Part shown: positions 25,047-31,671 of the stretch, piece by piece
How the letters are laid out: each line of letters begins with the position of its first letter
How positions within the stretch are numbered: the first letter of the stretch is position 1
Assembly (NCBI RefSeq): GCF_001275135.1
Contig: NZ_LFQU01000018.1
Location: 1 to 64,000, forward strand
Length of the DNA: 64,000 nt
Source: Xylanibacter rarus
Lineage (GTDB): Bacteria > Bacteroidota > Bacteroidia > Bacteroidales > Bacteroidaceae
Reading direction: 5' to 3'
Notes under the pieces: model-generated
The model's database searches: none
The model's input: the letters and a program-made list of their open reading frames with translations, nothing else
Told to the model about the DNA's origin: nothing
Position numbers and translations under genes: made by a program

Positions 25047-25661
25047 ATGATAATAACTAACCGTGAAGAAGTAATAGATAAAGCATTTGGGGTATTTGTC
25101 AGGATGAACTACGAGAAAGCAAGCATCATCACGCTTGCCAAAGCCTGCGGGGTGACAAAAACGGGTATCGTTTATTATTTTCCGCATAAGCTGGATTTAT
25201 TCATGGCTGTGGCAGACAAATACGTGCTAAAAATGCACGAACCGGGAAACAAGTTTGCCACTCCTGCCGATACGTTGGCAGAGTTCATCGGGCAATACGT
25301 GGCAGGGGTAGCCGCTTCCATGAAAAGGATTGTTGAACTGATTGGCGACAATGGCGACCCGCATGATTGTAGCTCCAGCTTCTACTACTTTCATTTCCTG
25401 TCACAAGTGCGTACGTACTATCCGGGCATCAGGCAGAAAATCGAAAGAGTATTTAGCCATGACCATGACCTGTGGGCGAAAGTCGTGCAGAAAGCAAAAG
25501 AAAGCGGGGAAATCAGAAGTGACACGGACGTGAAGAAAACGGCTACCATGTTCCGGCAAATGTTTTTAGGACTGTCATACGAACAAGCATTCCTGAACGG
25601 TTTGAACGTGGACGAACTGGCAGAAAACTTTCGCTATATCTATTCGCTGCTTAAAGCCTGA
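25047..25661 (+). CDS. TetR/AcrR family regulator (ICE paralogue)
   Basis: This 204-residue repressor has the TetR HTH ASIITLAKACGVTKTGIVYYFPHK and a helical ligand domain. It is a full-length paralogue of the chromosomal regulator at 15705-16319, with the same length and many long identical blocks (TNREEVIDKAF, KTGIVYYFPHKLDLF, ADTLAEFI, YYPGIRQKIE). It lies immediately before the XerD-like recombinase gene. A 20-bp palindrome between the two genes, TTTTGAAC-GTAT-GTTCAAAA, is a plausible operator. I infer that this TetR represses the recombinase and so controls cassette movement; the inducer is unknown. Confidence 0.83.
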   Translation: MIITNREEVIDKAFGVFVRMNYEKASIITLAKACGVTKTGIVYYFPHKLDLFMAVADKYVLKMHEPGNKFATPADTLAEFIGQYVAGVAASMKRIVELIGDNGDPHDCSSSFYYFHFLSQVRTYYPGIRQKIERVFSHDHDLWAKVVQKAKESGEIRSDTDVKKTATMFRQMFLGLSYEQAFLNGLNVDELAENFRYIYSLLKA

Positions 25662-25690
25662 TACAGTTTTGTTTTTTTAACCTCTATTAT

Positions 25691-25734
25691 TTTTGAACGT
25701 ATGTTCAAAATGTGGCATTTTTGTTCTATCTTTG
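25691..25734 (+). promoter_or_regulatory. Recombinase promoter with palindromic operator
   Basis: TTTTGAACGTATGTTCAAAA (25691-25710) is an 8+4+8 perfect inverted repeat lying where the -33 box should be. The -7 box TATCTTTG is at 25727-25734. A repressor bound there would block the recombinase promoter. The promoter also rules out the in-frame ATG at 25693 as the start. Confidence 0.6.
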
Positions 25735-25758
25735 GAGCATGAAGCAAAATTCAGCGAC

Positions 25759-26865
25759 ATGGATAAGGTTCAGAAACAAAGAGGAAGCATCGTGCTGCAC
25801 AAAGAAACAAGGGACGGTGCAGACTACATACGGATAGAATATGCGAGCAGTCAGGCTGTCGCCCAACTGCTCGCCCAAGACACAGGCATGGAAATGGCTG
25901 GCAACGGCTCTGCATACATAGCGTCAGCCGCTTTCAGCCTGCCGGATTTCTACGACCGCTATTCACCCCACGCCTATATTGATTACAGCCGGGTTTACGT
26001 GCGGCATCCCAAACCTAAAAGGGAATACACACTGCCGAAAGGCTACCTCGAACTGCTGGAACAGAAGCGTTACAGCCCCTCGACCGTCAAAACATACCGT
26101 GCCTATTTCAGCGACTTCATGGAATATCACAAGGGACGGAACATCGACCGCCTGAAAGTGCCGGACATCAACAAGTACATACTCTATCTTGTGAACGAGA
26201 AGAAAATCTCGGTGTCGCAACAGAATATGCGCATCAATGCTATCAAGTTCTATTACGAGCAGGTGAAAGGCGGCAAACGGCAATACTACGGCGGTATCAC
26301 CCGTGCCAAAGAGTACAAGAGCCTGCCCGAAGTGTTGAGCAAGAATGAAATTAAGCGCATCCTTGCACAAATTTCCAACATCAAGCATCACTGCATGATT
26401 TCGTTGGTTTACTCTGCCGGACTTAGAAGAAGCGAATTGCTTAACCTGACCCCGCAGGACATCAACAGTGAAACAATGTCGGTTCGCATCATGGGCAAGG
26501 GGAAGAAATGCCGTTATTCGCTCCTTTCGCCCAAGTTGCTGGAAGAACTACGGCACTACTTCCGGGAATATCGCCCACAAAAATGGTTGTTTGAGGGCGA
26601 AACACCCGGAGAACAATATTCGGCAAGTGCATTGGTGAAAGTGCTGAAAGAAGCCGCACATCGTGCTGGCATCAAACACCGTGTACACGTACACATGCTG
26701 CGCCACTCCTTTGCCACACACTTGCTGGAACAGGGAACAGACCTGCACACGATACAGGAATTGCTGGGACACAACGACATCAAGACCACAACCATTTATC
26801 TTCATGTGTCAAGTGCCCATAAAGCAAAAATCCCTAATCCCCTTGATACACTGGATAATCCGTGA
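25759..26865 (+). CDS. XerD/IntI-like tyrosine recombinase of the cassette array
   Basis: This 368-residue tyrosine recombinase has an N-terminal extension of about 90 residues, a core-binding SAM-like domain (LELLEQKRYSPSTVKTYRAYFSDFMEYH) and a catalytic domain with Arg in GLRRSELLNL (about 222), HMLRHSFATHLL (about 313) and the nucleophile Tyr in TTTIYLHV (about 345). The ending SSAHKAKIPNPLDTL recalls integron integrases and IS91-associated recombinases. The gene sits at one end of an array of small genes separated by hairpin repeats, so I infer it captures or rearranges these cassettes. It is distinct from the ICE integrase at 61.5 kb. Confidence 0.83.
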   Translation: MDKVQKQRGSIVLHKETRDGADYIRIEYASSQAVAQLLAQDTGMEMAGNGSAYIASAAFSLPDFYDRYSPHAYIDYSRVYVRHPKPKREYTLPKGYLELLEQKRYSPSTVKTYRAYFSDFMEYHKGRNIDRLKVPDINKYILYLVNEKKISVSQQNMRINAIKFYYEQVKGGKRQYYGGITRAKEYKSLPEVLSKNEIKRILAQISNIKHHCMISLVYSAGLRRSELLNLTPQDINSETMSVRIMGKGKKCRYSLLSPKLLEELRHYFREYRPQKWLFEGETPGEQYSASALVKVLKEAAHRAGIKHRVHVHMLRHSFATHLLEQGTDLHTIQELLGHNDIKTTTIYLHVSSAHKAKIPNPLDTLDNP

Positions 26866-26927
26866 GGTGCAGTTATAGAAGTGTAGGAACGACACCATAA
26901 GGTGCGGTTATAAATAAATTATCAACC
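26864..26927. repeat. Leader between recombinase and first cassette
   Basis: A 12-bp direct repeat, GGTGC(A/G)GTTATA, occurs at about 26865 and 26901. TTATCAACC at 26919-26927 is the exact inverse of the GGTTGATAA that starts the first cassette repeat at 27544, so the first cassette is flanked by an inverted pair. This is the place to look for an attI-like insertion site. Confidence 0.4.
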
Positions 26928-26942
26928 ATAAAACGTAGAAAT

Positions 26943-27533
26943 ATGTACGAAGAATTTTTAGAAAAAAGCCTCAATAGCAAGAGGCAAGCAGTAGATGATA
27001 CTTTTATTGCTAAATATGCTGATTTGTCTTATCCCGAACTGAATACTTTATGGCAGGAGGTCGGGTTAGGAAGTTTTTGTAATGGGCTGTTTAAGCTCAT
27101 CAATCCATCCGATTATCAGGATGTGATAAACTCCTGTTTTGAAAAGGAGGATGACCAATCATTTCTACCATTCATGTGTACGGCTTTCGGCGATCTCTTT
27201 GCCTATGTAAAGAATCCGAGACTGAATAATTACGTCGTTTATCTGAATGTCAGATACGGAACATATTTAATACTTCCTGCCAATCTTCGTGCGATTTTTA
27301 ATAAGGTAATGGTAAATGAAAGTTTCTTGAAAGGCTGGTTTGATTTAGAAAATTATCCTATAATACAAGAAAAACTCGGAACTCCAGATTATGACGAGTG
27401 TTTTGGATATTCTCTACTTTTGGCTTTGGGAGGAAGTGAAGATATTGAAAACATCAAGATAGTCAAGACTATTCCGTACATTGACATTTGTACCCAAACA
27501 ATCGGCGAATTTGAAATTGCAGATAAATGGTGA
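26943..27533 (+). CDS. T6SS immunity protein, Tdi1/DUF1851-like
   Basis: This 196-residue cytoplasmic protein has the two-part layout of GAD-like/DUF1851 (Tdi1) immunity proteins: an N-terminal half with LNTLWQEVGLGSFCNGLFKLINP and a middle segment FMCTAFGDLFAYVK. The C-terminal block DYDECFGYSLLLALGGSEDI, then YIDICTQTIGEFE, is the family's clearest signature. Tdi1 neutralises a DNase effector of the type VI secretion system; whether the same toxin type is targeted here is inference. It is the first cassette after the recombinase and is followed by repeat 1. Confidence 0.72.
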   Translation: MYEEFLEKSLNSKRQAVDDTFIAKYADLSYPELNTLWQEVGLGSFCNGLFKLINPSDYQDVINSCFEKEDDQSFLPFMCTAFGDLFAYVKNPRLNNYVVYLNVRYGTYLILPANLRAIFNKVMVNESFLKGWFDLENYPIIQEKLGTPDYDECFGYSLLLALGGSEDIENIKIVKTIPYIDICTQTIGEFEIADKW

Positions 27534-27543
27534 ATATAGAATA

Positions 27544-27602
27544 GGTTGATAACAACGCAGGATAACGGCAAGCCGTTCCCTGCTGAACCATTATGAACAA
27601 TT
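27544..27602 (+). repeat. Cassette repeat 1 (hairpin)
   Basis: GGTTGATAACAACGCAGG begins the repeat. It folds as GGTT/AACC, GCAGG/CCTGC and ACGGC/GCCGT with an AA loop and unpaired GATA-side bases. It ends with CCATTATGAACAAT. Left and right motifs are shared with repeats 2-4. Confidence 0.75.
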
Positions 27603-27614
27603 AGAGTACACGAT

Positions 27615-27947
27615 ATGAGAAATGAAATTTTACAGTTGAAAGATTTGGGTCGTATGCCTAATGAAAGCATCAATGATACAGAGAGTATTGATGAATTAGT
27701 AAATACTTATGATGCCTTATTAGAACAAATACAACTTCCCATATCATTTGATGAAGCTATGGTGTTGGTACAAATCTTTCCTGAAAATGCTTTTTATGAT
27801 TTGCAGTGGAGTTTATTAAAACTTGTAGAGTCTGTTTGCGTTGATGATGAGAATAAGTATATTCAGTTAATAAACTCTTGCCCAAGCCAAGAATGGCGGG
27901 ACACTCTAAATGCTCGCTATGCAAATTATAAAAGGCACAAGGGGTAA
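27615..27947 (+). CDS. Hypothetical protein, second cassette (probable immunity)
   Basis: This 110-residue acidic, soluble, helical protein is not one I recognise. The segment DEAMVLVQIFPENAFYDLQWSLLKLVESV resembles the general style of small immunity proteins (acidic, with a helical FP...WLL..E core). It lies between repeats 1 and 2 and by position is a cassette gene. A role as immunity protein is inferred from the array alone. Confidence 0.6.
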   Translation: MRNEILQLKDLGRMPNESINDTESIDELVNTYDALLEQIQLPISFDEAMVLVQIFPENAFYDLQWSLLKLVESVCVDDENKYIQLINSCPSQEWRDTLNARYANYKRHKG

Positions 27948-27951
27948 AGTA

Positions 27952-28012
27952 AGTTCATAACAAGCCGGGATAACGGACTAACGCCGTTCCCCGCCAAGCC
28001 ATTACTAACAAT
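27952..28012 (+). repeat. Cassette repeat 2 (hairpin)
   Basis: Starts AGTTCATAACAAGCCGGGAT and ends CCATTACTAACAAT. The stem includes GGGATAACGG against CCGTTCCCC. GATAACGG and CCGTTCCC are identical to repeat 1. Confidence 0.75.
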
Positions 28013-28026
28013 ACGAATAACTCTTT

Positions 28027-28419
28027 ATGACAAAATTCATTTTAGATGCGATGTATTATCAGATATTCATATTTAATAGGGATAAATTTATATTGGAAAA
28101 TCCACATGAGCGGACGATACAGATAATATGTGGAATATTATTTCTTCCTGTTATAGTATTGACGTATCTACTGATAAAGGAGAATTTCAATTATAAAACC
28201 CCTTTTGTGTTTTTTATCATAATCTATGTTTTACTATACAAGACATTCTGTTCGTATTATATCAAAAGGAAAAAAGGTATGGAAATTATAAGGAGTAAAC
28301 CTCTAATATTTAATAGCCAAAAGATTTCTTCCTTCATATCATGGATGATTTATCCCATTTTGGTTGTATTACTTTATTTTATAATAACACATCGTCATTG
28401 GCTAAAAATTATACAATAA
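28027..28419 (+). CDS. Small membrane protein, third cassette
   Basis: This 130-residue protein has three predicted membrane helices (about 38-58, 62-80 and 102-122) and a basic loop with YIKRKKGMEIIRSK between the second and third. It lies between repeats 2 and 3. No family is recognised. Membrane immunity proteins against pore-forming or cell-envelope toxins are a known type, so that role is possible. Confidence 0.6.
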   Translation: MTKFILDAMYYQIFIFNRDKFILENPHERTIQIICGILFLPVIVLTYLLIKENFNYKTPFVFFIIIYVLLYKTFCSYYIKRKKGMEIIRSKPLIFNSQKISSFISWMIYPILVVLLYFIITHRHWLKIIQ

Positions 28420-28430
28420 AGATTTAATAA

Positions 28431-28490
28431 GTTAGTAACAACGAAAGATAGCATCTGACGATGCTCCTTTCTAACCAATAGCGTACATAT
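28431..28490 (+). repeat. Cassette repeat 3 (hairpin)
   Basis: Starts GTTAGTAACAACGAAAGATA; stem pairs GTTA/TAAC, GAAAG/CTTTC and GCATC/GATGC with a TGAC loop. The stem sequence differs from repeats 1 and 2 while pairing is kept, and ends CCAATAGCGTACAT. Confidence 0.75.
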
Positions 28491-28913
28491 ATGAATAATG
28501 TAACAAGAGTAAGAATTGTATATGAATGTAGCATAATAGGTGTTGTTTTGCTGACATTCTTAAAAGGTATGTTCCCATACATGGGAGCATGGTGGCGAGT
28601 AGCCCTTATTACTTCACTTGTAGGATTGTGGTTTTCACTATCTTATCTGAAACGGTATAATTATAAATGGGGGTTCAATTACATAGGAAATCATTTATAC
28701 ATTAACCTCTTATTGAAAGTACAGAAGTGGTTTCAGAACGCTACAATCATAGCCTTATTGATACCTGTATTCTTAAAAGACCTCTTGTATAATCAATATT
28801 GCTTAGTAGCATATATATTGCTTGTAGGTATGTTCTTGGGCGTGAAGCTGGCTACTTACACAGTAGAGTACGCTATATATAAAAGTAAATTCATTGGTAA
28901 CAAGGAAAGATAA
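28491..28913 (+). CDS. Small membrane protein, fourth cassette
   Basis: This 140-residue protein has four predicted membrane helices (about 10-26, 37-54, 82-98 and 103-120) with a basic C-terminal tail. Its last few codons (GNKER) are read from inside repeat 4, so the stop codon lies within the repeat. No family is recognised. By position it is a cassette gene. Confidence 0.6.
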   Translation: MNNVTRVRIVYECSIIGVVLLTFLKGMFPYMGAWWRVALITSLVGLWFSLSYLKRYNYKWGFNYIGNHLYINLLLKVQKWFQNATIIALLIPVFLKDLLYNQYCLVAYILLVGMFLGVKLATYTVEYAIYKSKFIGNKER

Positions 28914-28946
28914 CCCCTGAACGCTTTCCCTCACCAAACCATTATG
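28895..28946 (+). repeat. Cassette repeat 4 (hairpin)
   Basis: TTGGTAACAAGGAAAGATAA starts it; stem GGT/ACC and GGAAAG/CTTTCC. It ends ACCATTATGAAT, and that ATG is the start codon of the next gene. So this repeat supplies both the stop of one cassette and the start of the next. Confidence 0.72.
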
Positions 28947-29402
28947 AATAAAGGAATAAAAAAGACAGATAACTATTTTGAACGAGTGAAGCAGCGTGCA
29001 AACCGGACGAATTACAGATACTATTTTTTTGACTACCTATATTTCAAGGGAGAGGTTTGGGGCAAGAAGATAGGACGGATGTCAGGTTTTATACTGCTGT
29101 TTTGGTATTGGTGGTGGATAGTAGTTCTGCCCGGTAACTTTCTCCTGATTAACAATGTACCGCAATGGTCGTCCTTACATCTTGGCTATTTAGGTGCAAT
29201 GTTTTTGTTTATTTGTGTATTTATTCTTGCACGATACAGGAAAGCCCGTGTACAGGCATTGTTGAACCGCTACCGCCGCTCTAAGCATATCAGCGCATTA
29301 CAGGCATATTTTCTGTTCCTGCTGCCCTTTGTACTTTTCTTCTTAGAAACATGGCTGTTCGATGAATGGGGTTGGACGGATTGCGTGAGGTGGAACAAAT
29401 GA
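28944..29402 (+). CDS. Small membrane protein, fifth cassette
   Basis: This 152-residue protein has three predicted membrane helices (about 46-68, 84-104 and 126-143) with an Arg-rich cytoplasmic loop (RYRKARVQALLNRYRRSKH). Its ATG is inside repeat 4. No repeat follows it: the ICE regulator gene begins two bases after its stop. So this may be the oldest, fixed cassette or mark the array end. No family is recognised. Confidence 0.6.
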   Translation: MNKGIKKTDNYFERVKQRANRTNYRYYFFDYLYFKGEVWGKKIGRMSGFILLFWYWWWIVVLPGNFLLINNVPQWSSLHLGYLGAMFLFICVFILARYRKARVQALLNRYRRSKHISALQAYFLFLLPFVLFFLETWLFDEWGWTDCVRWNK

Positions 29403-29430
29403 TATGTCATTCATATATAAAACATCAGAT

Positions 29431-30273
29431 ATGGAACAACGGATTACATCACTATTGCTGCCCGCTCCCGAAGCGGAACTGGAAGCGTCCTGCAAGGAAC
29501 TGGACGAAAAGGTAACATGGCTGCTGCACAACAGCCGGAAAATGGACAACTACTTGGAACTTGAACCGTTCAGCAAGGACGGGCGGCTGTGCGCCCACGT
29601 GTGCGACACGCTCAAAAGCCTGCCGGAAACGCCGACACTGGCGGCGTACAAGGACTACAAGACAATCATCATTCTGCTGGGTATGTCCACCACACATTAC
29701 GCCATACTGGACGAACTGGCGGAACAGCACCGCAAGCGGGACGACATACCCGAACTGACCGCCTACTGCGATGCGCTCCACTGGATGCGACCGGGACGGC
29801 AGTACCTATGCAACGTGTACAACACGGTATGCCACGCTTTCCACCTGCTGCGGAGAAACCCGGTAAGGGACAACCGCCTGCTGGTGACGGAAAAGGAGCT
29901 GTGCCACGCCGAACGGATGCTGCCGGAACTGGGCAGGCAGACGTTCACCGAAATGGTACGTCTGAAAGGCTACATGGTCTATGATGCCGAGCAACTGGCG
30001 GATAAATGCGGCATGGAATACGGCTCGTTCCGGCGAAAGGTAAAGAAAATGACCGGGTACACGGCTAAAGAATGGGTGATAAAGGAACGGGTAAAGGACG
30101 TGGAACACTACCTGATGAACACAAACCTCACGCTTACCGAAGTGGCGTTCACCACCGGGTTCGCATCGACATCGAACTTGAACGACTTCTGCAAGGCTTA
30201 CTTGCTGGACACACCGGGCGAGATACGCAGAAAAGCGCAGGAAACAAGAAAATGCACAGTTACAAGAACGTAA
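29431..30273 (+). CDS. AraC-type HTH regulator of the ICE
   Basis: This protein of about 280 residues has an uncharacterised helical N-terminal part and a C-terminal AraC-like double HTH (YDAEQLADKCGMEYGSFRRK, then LTLTEVAFTTGFASTSNLNDFCKAYLLDTPGEIR). Similar proteins lie beside rteC in Bacteroides conjugative elements. A start nine codons earlier (29404) is possible, but the Met at 29431 begins the usual MEQRITSLL sequence. GC content and codon use (many CGG, CTG, CCG codons) jump here compared with the AT-rich array, marking the start of the ICE core. Confidence 0.75.
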   Translation: MEQRITSLLLPAPEAELEASCKELDEKVTWLLHNSRKMDNYLELEPFSKDGRLCAHVCDTLKSLPETPTLAAYKDYKTIIILLGMSTTHYAILDELAEQHRKRDDIPELTAYCDALHWMRPGRQYLCNVYNTVCHAFHLLRRNPVRDNRLLVTEKELCHAERMLPELGRQTFTEMVRLKGYMVYDAEQLADKCGMEYGSFRRKVKKMTGYTAKEWVIKERVKDVEHYLMNTNLTLTEVAFTTGFASTSNLNDFCKAYLLDTPGEIRRKAQETRKCTVTRT

Positions 30274-30311
30274 TGTGAAAAATCAAGAATAAAACAGATT
30301 TTTTATGCCCG

Positions 30312-30319
30312 TAACTTTG
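30312..30319 (+). promoter_or_regulatory. -7 promoter box of rteC
   Basis: TAACTTTG matches TAnnTTTG. It lies downstream of the alternative ATG at 30305, so the start at 30347 is preferred. Confidence 0.55.
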
Positions 30320-30346
30320 TGCTTCATAAAAGATAAGCACAAGGTT

Positions 30347-31207
30347 ATGGAACATAAGATACCGTTGGAAACATACTTCGCCGGACTGCTTCAAAAAGTG
30401 GAATGGCAGATACAGGAATACGAGGACACCGCAGCGGACACGCTGACGCTCTGCCGCCTGTGCGTGGACTACCTGCAAGAGATACTGGGCGAACTCAAAA
30501 CCTTTATAATCTCCTACCCGTTCGCCAGCACGGAAGAAGAAATACACTTCTTCAAGGAACTGAAACCGCTTTTAGCAAGCAAAATCATCTATTACAACAC
30601 CGTTTACAAGATAGAGGTGCGCTTTCCCAGCGGCAGCGAGGACGTGCAGCGGGACTACCTGCTGTCGGAAACCGACCGGATTTCAAAGTCGTTCCAGCGG
30701 AACTTGGCGTTCTACCAGTACCACCGCACGAAAGCCACCTACTTGGACAGGCAGTATTTCATGCGTGGGAAGCCTGACATACAAATCATTGTGGACAGTT
30801 TCTATTACGAAACAGACCCACAGTTCAGCACCAGTCACGACTTCAAGGTAGCCAAGATTTTAGCCAACGAACTGCTGGAAATATACCTCACCAACCGACT
30901 GCACGAACTGGAACGCCGGGAACAGCGCAAGCGGGTGAAGAACGGCTTCACAGGAAAGGTGCTACGCTGGACGGGGACGAAAAGGGCGTTGGTGGAGCTT
31001 GTCTATGCACTGGACGCCTGCGGCTGTCTGAACAAGGGAACGGTTGATATTAAGGAGATTGTAGCCTATTTTGAATACGTTTTCGACATCGACCTCGGCG
31101 ACTTCTACCATACCTACATGGAACTCAAAGCCAAGACCAAAGACCGCACAGGCTTCCTCTCCACCCTGAAAGACAGGTTGCTGCTGCGCATGAGGGAACA
31201 GGATTAG
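30347..31207 (+). CDS. rteC: RteC-like regulator of ICE excision
   Basis: This 286-residue protein matches RteC of Bacteroides conjugative transposons: the all-helical N-terminal domain (LETYFAGLLQKVEWQIQEYE, CRLCVDYLQEIL), the TYLDRQYFMRGKPDIQ segment and a C-terminal winged-helix region (GTKRALVELVYALDACGCLNKGTVDIKEIVAYFE) bear the family pattern. In CTnDOT, RteC is induced by RteA/RteB under tetracycline and activates the excision operon. Here rteA, rteB and tetQ are absent, so the signal must differ. Confidence 0.85.
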   Translation: MEHKIPLETYFAGLLQKVEWQIQEYEDTAADTLTLCRLCVDYLQEILGELKTFIISYPFASTEEEIHFFKELKPLLASKIIYYNTVYKIEVRFPSGSEDVQRDYLLSETDRISKSFQRNLAFYQYHRTKATYLDRQYFMRGKPDIQIIVDSFYYETDPQFSTSHDFKVAKILANELLEIYLTNRLHELERREQRKRVKNGFTGKVLRWTGTKRALVELVYALDACGCLNKGTVDIKEIVAYFEYVFDIDLGDFYHTYMELKAKTKDRTGFLSTLKDRLLLRMREQD

Positions 31208-31311
31208 GCAACCGTTCTTTAACAAAATTTATTTCGCCACAGGTGGGTTCGCCTGTGGCGTTTTATTTTTCAGGACACCCGAACTTTGCGGCAAATCAAT
31301 TAGTTACCATT

Positions 31312-31671
31312 ATGGAAATAATAACATTCGAGTCCAAAGCCTACAAGGAACTGGACAACAAAATTACTGCCATTGCCGATTACATATTCAATCATGTAGA
31401 AAAGGCAAAACAAAGTGAAGAAGATATGTGGGTGGACAGCTACGAGGTCTGCACGTTCCTGAAAATAAGCGAAAAGACCCTGCAACGCCTGCGGGTATCG
31501 GGGACTATCGCCTATTCCAACATCAGGGGACGTTATTTCTACAAGGTCAGCGAGATACGCCGGATGCTGGAAGAACGTTTGATTAGGAGCAACAAAGAGA
31601 ACATCGACAACCTGATAACCAACCACCAACTGTATGCTAAGGAAAGAGGAAATCTTAGAAAGAACAAGTAA
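31312..31671 (+). CDS. HTH/excisionase-like DNA-binding protein
   Basis: This protein of about 119 residues has a MerR/excisionase-type helix-turn-helix (WVDSYEVCTFLKISEKTLQRLRVSGTIAYSNIRGRYFYKVSEIRRML). Such proteins accompany the excision and DNA-processing genes of Bacteroides elements and may act as recombination directionality factor or regulator. A longer frame begins 23 codons upstream, but MEIITFESKAY is the usual start. It overlaps the next gene by 38 bases in a different frame. Confidence 0.75.
   Translation: MEIITFESKAYKELDNKITAIADYIFNHVEKAKQSEEDMWVDSYEVCTFLKISEKTLQRLRVSGTIAYSNIRGRYFYKVSEIRRMLEERLIRSNKENIDNLITNHQLYAKERGNLRKNK

Larger units (their letters stand above)
25727..29402 (+). 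mobile_element. Recombinase-linked immunity cassette array (rAID-like)
   Basis: A tyrosine recombinase is followed by five small ORFs (196, 110, 130, 140 and 152 codons), all in the same direction. Four conserved repeats lie between successive ORFs 1-2, 2-3, 3-4 and 4-5. The first ORF is a Tdi1-type immunity protein; three are small membrane proteins. Established knowledge: Bacteroidales carry recombinase-associated acquired interbacterial defence (rAID) clusters with this design, storing immunity genes against T6SS effectors. No effector, VgrG or Hcp gene is nearby, as expected for orphan immunity. The fit is structural; toxin specificities are not known. Confidence 0.72.

Noticed and set aside
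27544-28946. CRISPR array
   Set aside because: Repeats are 50-60 bp, differ in sequence and are spaced by whole genes of varied length, unlike short uniform CRISPR repeats and spacers.
27544-28946. Classical integron attC sites
   Set aside because: Outer bases run GTT...AAC rather than AAC...GTT and the core R', R'' boxes are not found, so I describe them as attC-like in structure only.
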